From: Alphaproteobacteria bacterium
GTDB taxonomy: Bacteria; Pseudomonadota; Alphaproteobacteria; SP197
DNA length: 37,808 nt
Assembly (NCBI GenBank): GCA_028277285.1
Contig: JANQGO010000090.1
Coordinates: 1-37,808, forward strand
Direction of reading: 5' to 3'
Shown: positions 1 through 8,901 of the stretch, in pieces
Layout: the number at the start of each line of letters is the position of its first letter
Numbering within the stretch: position 1 is the stretch's first letter
The notes under the pieces: generated by a model
Database searches by the model: none
Told to the model about the DNA's origin: nothing
What the model saw: only the letters and a program-made list of their open reading frames with translations
Position numbers and translations under genes: made by a program

Positions 1-101
1 TTCTGCTCTGCGTCCCTCGACGGACCGCCAAGATGGAAAGCACACGGTGTCTATGGCCCACCAAATTGTCGTGCGAGGCCATATGCAATTGCCCTGCCAG
101 C

Positions 102-250
102 GAGGGAGAGGGTTGCACAGGCTTGCCCCGGACTTGCTCCGGGGCTAGCCGGAGCTGGGTGAGGGGGACCGGCTCGATCAGAAAGACAGATTTCGCTTTG
201 CGCTGACGCGCGCACCCCTCACCCCGGCCCTCTCCCTCAAGGGGAGAGGG
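102..250. repeat. Intergenic REP-like element with inverted GAGGGAGAGGG / CCCTCTCCCTC arms and an internal 8-bp hairpin (GCCCCGGA-CTTGC-TCCGGGGC, 125-145)
   Basis: Direct reading: GAGGGAGAGGG near 102-112, GGGTGAGGGG near 157-165, CCCCTCACCCCGGCCCTCTCCCTC near 215-238; non-coding, just 3' of the minus-strand gene ending at 259. Confidence 0.6.
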
Positions 251-258
251 GGATTTAC

Positions 259-1380
259 CTAAGCGCCGGCGCGCAACTCGTCGACCATGTTGAGGTACTT
301 CTCGCGCCACGGCGATTCGATGGTCTCGAAGTAGACGCCGGTCGCGAGCGCCTCCTCAGGGTTGGCGATGCCGATACCTTCCAGCATCTCCTGATCGACC
401 AGCTCGAAAGATTTCCGGTTGGCGGCGCCGAAGCCATAGGTGTTCAAGAGCGCGACGCCGGCCTCGACCGAGATCACCGCATCCATGAAGTCATAGGCTT
501 TCTGCTCGTCGCCTGCGCTGCCTTCGACCAGACAATAGCCGTCGGTCCAGGTCAGGATGCCTTCGACCGGCACCATGTAGCCGGTCGGCACGCCGTGGTT
601 GGAGAGCGCGGCGGCGGTCGAGTTCCAGCCATAGGCGGCGACAACCTCGCCCGTCGCCATCGCCTGGGCGACATCCGTCTCGCTTTGCCAGTAGTAGCGT
701 AGCAAGGGGCGCTGCTCGACGAGGAACTCCTTAACTTGAGCGATCTCGTCGTCGGTCATGGCGAACGGGTTCTCGATGCCCAGCACCAGGGCGGCCGGGA
801 TGACGATCGAATCCATCTGGTCGTTGGTCGCCAGCCGGCCGGCATAGCGCTCGTCCCACAGGATCTTCCACGTGTTGTTCTCGATGTACTCGGGATCAAC
901 CAGGTCGGGCCGGTAGACGACCGAGGACGTGCCCCAGTCCCACGGCACGTACCAGGTTTGATCGCCGAAGACGGTGCCGTCGACGGTCTTCAAGCCGTCC
1001 AGCATGTCCGGCCAGTTCGACAGACGCGAGGTGTCGATCGGCTTGATGATGCCGGCATCGTGGAACTTCTTGACCAGCGGGTTGGACGGACAGACGAGGT
1101 CCGGGCGAAAACCCGCGTTGACCTTCTGAAACGCCTCGTCGTTGTCGGCATAGAAGCTGAAATCCGGATCGGAACCGTACTTCGCCGTATAGGCCTCATA
1201 AAACTCCGGCAGCTCATAGCCGCTCCAGGTAAAGACCGTGAGGTCGCCTGCCGCCGCGGCCGGGCGGCGCAGCACCGGCATGGAGACGGAGGCCAGACCG
1301 ACCGCCGACATGGCGGTCATGATGTCGCGCCGGCTCAGCTTGCCGTCGGCGAGGTCACGCAAGAACTGTTTGGTGTCCAT
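259..1380 (-). CDS. ABC transporter substrate-binding protein, PotD/spermidine-putrescine type, Tat-signal-like N-terminus
   Basis: 373-aa ORF; N-terminal KLSRRDIMTAMSAVGLASV twin-arginine-like signal; polyamine-binding-like body (LTVFTWSGYELPEFYEAY, VPWDWGTSSVVYRPDLV). Confidence 0.85.
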   Translation of the reverse strand: MDTKQFLRDLADGKLSRRDIMTAMSAVGLASVSMPVLRRPAAAAGDLTVFTWSGYELPEFYEAYTAKYGSDPDFSFYADNDEAFQKVNAGFRPDLVCPSNPLVKKFHDAGIIKPIDTSRLSNWPDMLDGLKTVDGTVFGDQTWYVPWDWGTSSVVYRPDLVDPEYIENNTWKILWDERYAGRLATNDQMDSIVIPAALVLGIENPFAMTDDEIAQVKEFLVEQRPLLRYYWQSETDVAQAMATGEVVAAYGWNSTAAALSNHGVPTGYMVPVEGILTWTDGYCLVEGSAGDEQKAYDFMDAVISVEAGVALLNTYGFGAANRKSFELVDQEMLEGIGIANPEEALATGVYFETIESPWREKYLNMVDELRAGA

Positions 1381-1488
1381 GGTCGGGGTCCCCCTGCTCT
1401 TATGAAGAAGTCAGTTAGACTAACAAGTTGGGATGGCGCCGCAAACCACACGTTTCGGTGACCCCGGTCACCATGTGCGAGGCCGGGC

Positions 1489-2289
1489 TCAGTCCAGGCC
1501 GTATGCCGCCAACAGGTCGGGCCATACGTCGACCCAGCAGCAGTTATGGGCCATGCCGTCGACCACGACGATCTCCGTCAGGGCGTCGTCGGGCATGCGT
1601 GCCAGATAGGCTTCGGCGACGACCACCGGCACGTTCGTATCGTCGGCACCGACGAAGTGGACCTGCGGCACCGCCGCAAGTTCGGCGGCGACACTGGCGG
1701 CGTTCAACGAGTCCCTGAGGCGCGAGATGCCGTGAAACGTGGTCCATGCCTCATGGTCCAGGTTCGCGGCAACCGTAACGATTTCCGCGACGTCATCACG
1801 GTTCGCGGCGACCAGCGCGGCGATCACGCCACCGCCGGAGTAGCCGAACAAGCGGACCTGCTCGCTTCGGGTCGTTCTGACGAAGTAGTCGACCATCAGG
1901 TCCATCGAGGCCACGACCTCCGGCGCGTAGCGCGCCATGAACCAGTAGTCCGGCGAACATTGTGCAAGCGATTCAGCATCCAGGAACTGGCAGGGCCGCG
2001 CGATGTAGACGCTGTTGGGCGAGGGATCACGCACCGCAAGCTCGAAGGTGCGCGGCACCCGGGGCGTTGGATCGACGGGCGGCTGGGTCGGCGACGGCCA
2101 CGCGGCGCCATCGCCGCCGATATAGATGGCGAGCGTCTGGTCGGCAGGATCGGTGATCCGGCTATAGGCGGTCAGCAGAAAGTCGCCGGCCTGCACGCGA
2201 TGGTACTTCCAGCCGTTCGTCTCCGCGAGCCGCGTCGCGGCGACCCGGCCGTCCTCGTCGGCTATGGCGCTGTCCGGCGCGATAAGCAC
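1489..2289 (-). CDS. alpha/beta hydrolase-like exported protein (start uncertain, probably upstream of 2289)
   Basis: 266-aa ORF with GYSGGG nucleophile elbow (LFGYSGGGVIAALVA) and C-terminal GMAHNCCW; a hydrophobic stretch before residue 1 suggests an N-terminal signal beginning upstream. Confidence 0.65.
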   Translation of the reverse strand: MLIAPDSAIADEDGRVAATRLAETNGWKYHRVQAGDFLLTAYSRITDPADQTLAIYIGGDGAAWPSPTQPPVDPTPRVPRTFELAVRDPSPNSVYIARPCQFLDAESLAQCSPDYWFMARYAPEVVASMDLMVDYFVRTTRSEQVRLFGYSGGGVIAALVAANRDDVAEIVTVAANLDHEAWTTFHGISRLRDSLNAASVAAELAAVPQVHFVGADDTNVPVVVAEAYLARMPDDALTEIVVVDGMAHNCCWVDVWPDLLAAYGLD

Positions 2290-2324
2290 CAGACAGACGA
2301 GAGCAAGGCGTGCAGATCGGCGAA

Positions 2325-3260
2325 TCAGGGTGCGCCTCTTGGCGGCACGACGCCGGTCGCCTCGACAATCAGGCCGTAGTGTTCCGGCCGGCGGTGGGCG
2401 GCGAAGTTGAAGACGCTGCTCTTCAGGTAGTTGCCCGCGTCCAGGTCGCAGTCAGCGATGATCAACTCGTCTTCCAGCGTCACCGCCTGGGCGGCGATCT
2501 CGCCATTTGGCGAGACGATGGCGCTGCCACCCATCAGATCGAAGCCGTCCTCGCGGCCCGCCTTCGCGATGCAGGCGACCCAGGTCGCGTTCTGATAGGC
2601 ACCCGCCAGCATGGAGAGCGTGTTGTGATAGGCGCGCAGATGCGGCGGCTCGAACGTCTGGCCGTTCAGCGTCGGTGTGTTGTAGCCGATCATCACCAGC
2701 TCGACGCCCTGCAGGCCCAGCGAGCGGAAGGCTTCCGGCCAGCGCCGGTCGTTGCAGATCAGCATGCCCAGCTTGCCGCCCATGACCTCCCATACCGGGA
2801 AGCCCAGATCGCCGACCTCGAAATAGCGTTTCTCCAGATGCTGGAAGTCGCGTTCCGGCTCGTACTCGGCATGACCGGGTAGATGAATCTTGCGGTACTT
2901 GGCGACGATCTCGCCTGCCTTGTCGACCAGGATCGCCGTGTTGAAGCGGTGCTCGCCGGCGATCTCCGCGTAACCCAGATGAAAGCCGATGCCGAGTTCC
3001 TTGGCCGTATCGAACAGCGGCTGGACATCGGCATTGGGCATGGTCGCCTCAAAACAGGCGCCGAGTTCCGCCTCGTCCTCGATCAGCCAGCGCGGAAAGA
3101 ACGTGGTCAGCGCAAGCTCCGGGTAGACAACGAGGGCGCAGCCGCGCCCCGCCGCCTGGCGCATCAGGTCGACCAGCCGCGCCACGGCGGATGCCTTGGT
3201 CTCGGCGCGCTGGATCGGCCCAAGCTGCGCGCCGCCGACCGTCAGAACCCTGGATGCCAT
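2325..3260 (-). CDS. nitrilase-superfamily amidohydrolase, N-carbamoyl-D-amino acid hydrolase type
   Basis: Glu-Lys-Cys triad visible (YPELALT, KYRKIHLPG, MLICNDRRWPE); GYNTPT and NFAAHRRPEHYGLI resemble D-carbamoylases. Confidence 0.88.
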   Translation of the reverse strand: MASRVLTVGGAQLGPIQRAETKASAVARLVDLMRQAAGRGCALVVYPELALTTFFPRWLIEDEAELGACFEATMPNADVQPLFDTAKELGIGFHLGYAEIAGEHRFNTAILVDKAGEIVAKYRKIHLPGHAEYEPERDFQHLEKRYFEVGDLGFPVWEVMGGKLGMLICNDRRWPEAFRSLGLQGVELVMIGYNTPTLNGQTFEPPHLRAYHNTLSMLAGAYQNATWVACIAKAGREDGFDLMGGSAIVSPNGEIAAQAVTLEDELIIADCDLDAGNYLKSSVFNFAAHRRPEHYGLIVEATGVVPPRGAP

Positions 3261-3271
3261 ACCCGTCTCCT

Positions 3272-3955
3272 CTACTGTGCCGCGCGGATCGCGCCGATCG
3301 CCATGGTCGTCGCCGCCTGGGTCGGGTCGATCACCGGAATGCCGAGATCGCCTTCAAGGCCGGCGCGGTATTGCGCCATGCCGGCGCACCCCATGACCAG
3401 CACGTCGCAGCCATGGCCATCGCGCAGTTCGGTGCCGACCTCCGTCATGCGCGCGCGCACCTTGTCGCCTTGATGCAGCTCGGTCACGCCAAGTTCGATC
3501 GCGATATCCGCACCCAGCCGGTCGAGCAGACCCAGTGACGCGATCTGCCGGCGATGACGCGCCACCGACCGCGACAGGATCGAGATGACGCCGAACCGGT
3601 CCCCGCGCGTCAGCGCGGTCGCATAACCGCTCTCGCCGATACCGAAGACGGGCACCCGGCTCGCCTCGCGCGCGGCATGGATGCCGGGGTCGGAAAAACA
3701 CGCGATGACGAAGGCCGACGTCCGGTTCTGCTCACGCTCGACCGTCTCGGTGAGTGGCCCGGTGACCTCGGCGATATGCCGGTCGGTTTCGATGCCGGGC
3801 GGGCCTTCGGCGAGCGTCATGCAGTCGACCACGGGTCCGTCCTCGAAACGCAATCCGTCGAGCGCTGCCGACATGCGCTCCGTGACGTCTTCGCTGCTGT
3901 TGGGATTGATGACCAGAATGCGTTCGCTCATGGAGACCTCATGACGGCCGGACAA
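3272..3955 (-). CDS. Asp/Glu/hydantoin racemase family protein
   Basis: 227-aa ORF with ILVINPNSSEDVTERM start and two catalytic-type Cys regions (ACFSDPG; MGCAGM). The first residues vary with start choice (MSERILVINPNS is an alternative). Confidence 0.87.
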   Translation of the reverse strand: MSGRHEVSMSERILVINPNSSEDVTERMSAALDGLRFEDGPVVDCMTLAEGPPGIETDRHIAEVTGPLTETVEREQNRTSAFVIACFSDPGIHAAREASRVPVFGIGESGYATALTRGDRFGVISILSRSVARHRRQIASLGLLDRLGADIAIELGVTELHQGDKVRARMTEVGTELRDGHGCDVLVMGCAGMAQYRAGLEGDLGIPVIDPTQAATTMAIGAIRAAQ

Positions 3956-5279
3956 AACGGCCGGTGCCGGCGGGCGCCGTCATGGCGTCGCCATCGAAAA
4001 CCTTGGTGCCGCGCAGCCAAACGTCGCCGACGCGGAAGCCGAGTTCGCGACCATGATAGGGCGTCCAAGGCGCGAGTTCACAGTGCAGCTTGTTTTCGTC
4101 CACCGTGTGGCGCTCGTTACGCAGGATGGCGAAGTCCGCGTCGCTGCCGACCCTGATCGCGCCTTTCTGCGGATAAAGCCCGAAATGGCGCGCCGGCGCC
4201 TCGCACAGCATGTCGGCGACGACACTGACGTCATGACCGCGCCGGATCATCGCCTCGTCGGCCATGACCGGAAACAGGCACTCGATACCGGGCGCGCCGG
4301 GCGCGGCCTGAAAGATGTCGTCGTCCGGCTTGCGCTCAAGCGGCCACGAGCAGTGATCCGAGGACACAAAGGCAACCTCGCCATCCAGAATCTTCTGCCA
4401 GATCAACTCCTTCTGGTCGGGCCGGATCGGCGGGTTCACCTTGCCGCGCGCACCCATCTCGATGACGTCGGCCTCGTCGAAGATCAGATAGTGCAGGCAC
4501 GTCTCCGCCGTCGCGTGATAGCCCTGGTCGCGATAGCTGCGCGCCATGTCGAAGCCGCGCGCCAGGGAGGAGTGCACGATATGGGCGCGCGCGCCGGTCG
4601 CCGCCCCGATCTCCAGGATGATGCTGTTGGCGACCAGCTCCGACAGCGGGGGACGCGACGGATGATGTTCATTCGCGCCCTTCTTGCCGGCTTCCTTGAA
4701 CCGCGCGATCGCATCGTCGACGATCTCCTGATCCTCGTTGTGCACGGCGACGGTCAGGCCGGTCTCGGCGATGGCGGCGAAGGCGCGCTCCATCTGGTGA
4801 TGAGGAATGCGCGGGAAGCGCGCGCTGGCGTGATAGGTCGACATCTTGAAAGCACATGCGCCGGCCTCGGTCTGGCGCGCGATCTCGTCGGTATCGACAT
4901 CCGGCTTCACGCCGCCATAAATCGCGACATCGCAATAGGCGACCTTGTCCGCCGTCGCCGCCTTTTCGGCCAACAGCGCGCCCGTCGTCACGGGGTCGGG
5001 CGAATCGAACGGCATATCGACGATGGTCGTCACGCCGCCCGCCGCCGCGCTGCGCGTGAGGTCTTCCAGACCCGAGAAACCGGCGATCGATCCGGCATGG
5101 GTCTGGCCATCGACAATGCCCGGAAAGATGAGGCCGTCGGCGGTAACGTGTTCGCCGGCATCCGGCATCGCGCCCTCGCCGATCGCGGCAATCTTGCCGT
5201 TGGTCACGGCGACCCATCCGTTTTCCTTGATACCGTCGGGCAGCACGAGAGCCCCCGCGATGACCAAGTCGAACCTCAT
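3939..5279 (-). CDS. dihydropyrimidinase/hydantoinase/allantoinase-like cyclic amidohydrolase
   Basis: 446-aa ORF; carbamylated-Lys region ACAFKMSTYH, AVHNEDQE, AHIVHSSLARG, SSDHCSW; usual first HxH is QTH (IVDGQTHAG). Confidence 0.85.
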   Translation of the reverse strand: MRFDLVIAGALVLPDGIKENGWVAVTNGKIAAIGEGAMPDAGEHVTADGLIFPGIVDGQTHAGSIAGFSGLEDLTRSAAAGGVTTIVDMPFDSPDPVTTGALLAEKAATADKVAYCDVAIYGGVKPDVDTDEIARQTEAGACAFKMSTYHASARFPRIPHHQMERAFAAIAETGLTVAVHNEDQEIVDDAIARFKEAGKKGANEHHPSRPPLSELVANSIILEIGAATGARAHIVHSSLARGFDMARSYRDQGYHATAETCLHYLIFDEADVIEMGARGKVNPPIRPDQKELIWQKILDGEVAFVSSDHCSWPLERKPDDDIFQAAPGAPGIECLFPVMADEAMIRRGHDVSVVADMLCEAPARHFGLYPQKGAIRVGSDADFAILRNERHTVDENKLHCELAPWTPYHGRELGFRVGDVWLRGTKVFDGDAMTAPAGTGRFVRPS

Positions 5280-5347
5280 GCTGCTCTCCTCCAGTTAAAA
5301 CCAGCCTAACAGGTCTTTGCCCGTTTCGGCATTAACGGCACATCACA

Positions 5348-6853
5348 CTAGGCCGGCGGCACCATGCGGTGCACGTGATAGGGCCGGCTCGAAAAACAGA
5401 TGCAATGATCGGCGACCAGCGGTTCCAGCGCCAGAACCAGGTCCCGGCGTTCCGCCGTTACCGCGTTGAGCCGTTCCATGGCGCGCTCGACGTCCAGTCT
5501 GAGTTTCTCTTCGTCGATGGTCGTGAACCGCCGGTCCCGGTAGACGAACGTTCCGCCCACCATGACCGACTGCACGGCCGCGCCGTCATCCGCATAGACG
5601 ATCTGATTGACCGGATCGTTCAACGGCACATAGGTGATGTCGGAGAGGTCCAGGAACACGATATCGGCGGCGTAGCCGGCTTCCAGTCGTCCGGTATGGT
5701 CTTGCATCCCGATTGTCCGCGCGCTGCCGGCGGTCGCCATGGTCAGCGCCTCGGCGGACGACACCCACTGCCTGAGGTCATGGGTCATCGCGCGCGAGAC
5801 ATAGGCGGCCAGTCGTGTCGCCTCGAACATGTTCTGGTTATCCGACGAGTTCGACCCGTCGGTCCCGATGCCGACATTGACGCCAGCCTCAACCATCTCG
5901 CGCACGGCGGCGATGCCGGAACCCAGCCGCAGATTGCTGCCCGGGTTGTGCGCGACCGAGGCACCGCGATCGGCCATGCGTTTCATGTCGTCGCTGTCGA
6001 GCCAGACGCCGTGGCCGGCGGTGAAGCGCTCGGTCACGAGGCCGAGGTCATCGAAGTGGGCTAGCAGCGTCTTGCCGTAGTGTCCGTGCCCGGCAAGCGC
6101 CTGCAGTTTCGACTCCGCCATGTGCGTGTGCACCGGACAGGCGAACTCGTCGGCCAGGGTCGCACAGGCGACAAGAAACTCGTCCGTGCAGTGCATGGGG
6201 ATGGTCGGCGCGATTCCGAAACACAGGCGGTCGGTGTCGAACGGCCAGGATTTCAGGAGATCGCGGCAGGCATCGAGGGCGGCCTGGAATGGATCGAGCG
6301 CGAGCTTGTCGACCTCCCGGCGCAAACCCTCCGTCAAGCTGTCGCGCAGACCGGGAACAATGTCATAGAACGACATGTCGGCCATCATCGGCGTGATCAA
6401 CGCGCGCATGCCGATATCGTCATAGGCGCGCGCCACCGCGTGCATGCCGTCGACGGTCGGCCGGGGCTGCTCCCAGGTGAGGTCATAAACGCCGGTCGCG
6501 CCGCGCCGGATCATATCGGCGGCGTTCAACAAAGTCGCCAGATAGCGGTCCTCGTCGTTGCGTCCGCCGCTGATCCACGGCCCCGCGTTCAACAAGAGCT
6601 CCAGCGACCACTGATCGCCGCGGCCCTTGCCAAAGCTGCCGTGACCGTGGGTGTGCGCGTTGATCATGCCGGGCATCATCAGCATGCCGTCGGCGCGATG
6701 TTCTTCAGCGTCCTCGGGTGCGGCCATGCCGGGATCGCCGATCGCGGCAATGCGGCCATCGGCGCCGATCAGCAGGTCACGCAACGGCGCGGCGTGACCG
6801 TCGATATCCAGAAGCCGGCCGCCGCGCAGGACGAGAGGACGTTCAAGGCTCAT
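5348..6853 (-). CDS. amidohydrolase, TRZ/ATZ (chlorohydrolase/cytosine-deaminase-like) family
   Basis: 501-aa ORF; MMPGMINAHTHGHG, VHTHMAES, GHGVWLDSDD, GIGTDGSNSSDNQNMFEATRLA. Confidence 0.88.
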   Translation of the reverse strand: MSLERPLVLRGGRLLDIDGHAAPLRDLLIGADGRIAAIGDPGMAAPEDAEEHRADGMLMMPGMINAHTHGHGSFGKGRGDQWSLELLLNAGPWISGGRNDEDRYLATLLNAADMIRRGATGVYDLTWEQPRPTVDGMHAVARAYDDIGMRALITPMMADMSFYDIVPGLRDSLTEGLRREVDKLALDPFQAALDACRDLLKSWPFDTDRLCFGIAPTIPMHCTDEFLVACATLADEFACPVHTHMAESKLQALAGHGHYGKTLLAHFDDLGLVTERFTAGHGVWLDSDDMKRMADRGASVAHNPGSNLRLGSGIAAVREMVEAGVNVGIGTDGSNSSDNQNMFEATRLAAYVSRAMTHDLRQWVSSAEALTMATAGSARTIGMQDHTGRLEAGYAADIVFLDLSDITYVPLNDPVNQIVYADDGAAVQSVMVGGTFVYRDRRFTTIDEEKLRLDVERAMERLNAVTAERRDLVLALEPLVADHCICFSSRPYHVHRMVPPA

Positions 6854-6857
6854 GCGT

Positions 6858-7811
6858 TCATCCCGCCTGAATCACCTGGGCGAGATAGTCGTCCCAGGTG
6901 TCGTTGGGTTCCCAGCCCAGCGCCTCGCGCGTCGCAGCGATGTCGTAGGCGCTGGCACGCGGGTCGTTGGCATAGAGCGCCGGCTGCTTGATATCGGGCA
7001 GGACGCCGCAGCCGCTCTCCACCGCCTCAAGCGTCGGCAGGCGCGTGCACGTGTCGCTGGACGTGACGAAGTAGACGCCATAGCGCAGGCCGGGCGCGGC
7101 GAGCGCGGCGCGAAACGCGCGCGCGACATCGCTGGGCGAGACGAACGCGCGGGTCGGCGACACGCCTTCGCGCAGTTCCCGCCATGCTGCACCCGATGCC
7201 GGCGGCGGCGGTTCCAGACTGTCGGTCCGGGCCACGATCTCGGCCATGCTGTAGACGATGTCGGCTTGCGCCACGAGACAGGGCCGCAGGCAGATCACCT
7301 CCAGCTTGCCGCGTTTCACGATACCCTGCGCCAGTAACTCGATGGTGCGTTTGCTGAGGCCATAAGCGCCCGTCGGCACCGCGGGATGCGCAACGTCGAC
7401 CGGCAAATAGGCCGGCGGGTTGTCGGCCGACAGGCCCACGGCCGCGGTGCTGGAGCAGATGACCGCGCGCTCCAGGCCCGATTCTTCGGCGGCCTGCAGC
7501 ACGTTCCAGGTGCCCTGGATGTTGACCTTGATGTAGTCCTCTTCGTTGTCGGCGACGCCATCGTCCAGTGCCGCCAGGTGGACCACCGCCTGCTGGTTCT
7601 TGAGGGCGGCGGTGACCGCATCGATGTCGAGTACATCGACGTTCGCAAACGCGAAACCTTCGTCGGCGGGCGGCGCGATGTCCATCACCAGAACCTCGGC
7701 ATCGCGGGCGAGCTCGCGCACGACGAAGCGCCCGAGCAAACCGCTGCCGCCGGTGACGCAGACGCGGTCGAAAGGGAGCGACGGATCAGACAAGGTCAAG
7801 CTCCTCGGCAA
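6858..7811 (-). CDS. NAD-dependent epimerase/dehydratase (extended SDR)
   Basis: VCVTGGSGLLGRFVVREL nucleotide-binding motif, YGLSK catalytic motif. Confidence 0.88.
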   Translation of the reverse strand: MPRSLTLSDPSLPFDRVCVTGGSGLLGRFVVRELARDAEVLVMDIAPPADEGFAFANVDVLDIDAVTAALKNQQAVVHLAALDDGVADNEEDYIKVNIQGTWNVLQAAEESGLERAVICSSTAAVGLSADNPPAYLPVDVAHPAVPTGAYGLSKRTIELLAQGIVKRGKLEVICLRPCLVAQADIVYSMAEIVARTDSLEPPPPASGAAWRELREGVSPTRAFVSPSDVARAFRAALAAPGLRYGVYFVTSSDTCTRLPTLEAVESGCGVLPDIKQPALYANDPRASAYDIAATREALGWEPNDTWDDYLAQVIQAG

Positions 7812-8901
7812 CGCGCCGGCGGAACCGCGCCTGTGAAATCTCCCAGCCGGGTGCAGGCGGCGGCAGGCCGCGCGCCGCCGGCGAATGCATCGTCGCCTGC
7901 AGATCGGCGAGCACGTCGAAGTCCTGCCGGTTGATGGCGTCCCACGCCTGATGGGTCATGCGGCGGCCTTCTTCGAGATCGGGATCATCGGCATCGTCGC
8001 CCAGGTAATAGAAACTCATCAGCTCGCGCGTGCGCGTCGGCGAGACCGGCTCGACCCGGAAGAACATGACGTGCTCGGGCACGAACTCCAAGAGCGTGTT
8101 GGGGAAGAGCATCGAGATATCCTGGTTCTTAAGCTGCTCGCCCTCGAAGCCGGGAAATGTATGGAACCCGGAATCGCCCTTGTTCTTGTCGGCGGCGCCG
8201 GAGAGGTAATGCACGCCGAAGACCCGGCCGGCCACATCGAAGTCGACGAAGTTCCGCGCCGCCTCGATCGGTCCGAGCTGCGTATGGATGAACGGCAGGT
8301 GATAGGTGTCGAGGTAGTTCTCGATGATAAGTTTCCAGTTGACCTCGAGCTCATAGGAGAGCGCGCCGCCGAACCGCAGCAGCGACAGATCCGCATGGGA
8401 CCAGCGCCGCGCCAATGGTTCGATGTGCTGCTCGAAGTCCGGACCGTCATCGTCGAGGCTCAGAAAGACTTGGTCGCACCAGACCGCCGAGCGCACAGGC
8501 TTGAGACTAAAGCCATCCTTTTCGAAATCCGCCGGCGCGGTGCCGTCTTCGGGCTCCCAGTGGGGTGTCGAGCGCAACGCGCCGTCCAGGCCATAGGCCC
8601 AACCGTGATAGGGACAGGTCACCACCGCCTTGGAATTGCAGGCCTCGCGCACGAGGCGCGCGCCGCGATGACGGCAGACGTTGTGGAACGCGGCGATACC
8701 ACCTGACCGTTGGCGCACCAGAACCAGCGGCAGTCCGGCCAACGTGATCGGGTGGCAGTCGCCGGCGTTGGGCAACTGATGACCGCTTGCGACGTGAACC
8801 CACGACTTCGAAAACAGCTTCTCGTTTTCCAGAGCGGCGAAGGCGTCGCTGCAATAGGCGTCGAGCGGCAATTCGACCGGTTGAAAGCCAAGCGGCGTCA
8901 T
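7786..8901 (-). CDS. Rieske [2Fe-2S] aromatic-ring-hydroxylating/demethylating oxygenase alpha subunit
   Basis: Rieske CRHRGARLVREACNSKAVVTCPYHGW; mononuclear iron motif NYLDTYHLPFIH. Confidence 0.9.
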   Translation of the reverse strand: MTPLGFQPVELPLDAYCSDAFAALENEKLFSKSWVHVASGHQLPNAGDCHPITLAGLPLVLVRQRSGGIAAFHNVCRHRGARLVREACNSKAVVTCPYHGWAYGLDGALRSTPHWEPEDGTAPADFEKDGFSLKPVRSAVWCDQVFLSLDDDGPDFEQHIEPLARRWSHADLSLLRFGGALSYELEVNWKLIIENYLDTYHLPFIHTQLGPIEAARNFVDFDVAGRVFGVHYLSGAADKNKGDSGFHTFPGFEGEQLKNQDISMLFPNTLLEFVPEHVMFFRVEPVSPTRTRELMSFYYLGDDADDPDLEEGRRMTHQAWDAINRQDFDVLADLQATMHSPAARGLPPPAPGWEISQARFRRRVAEELDLV

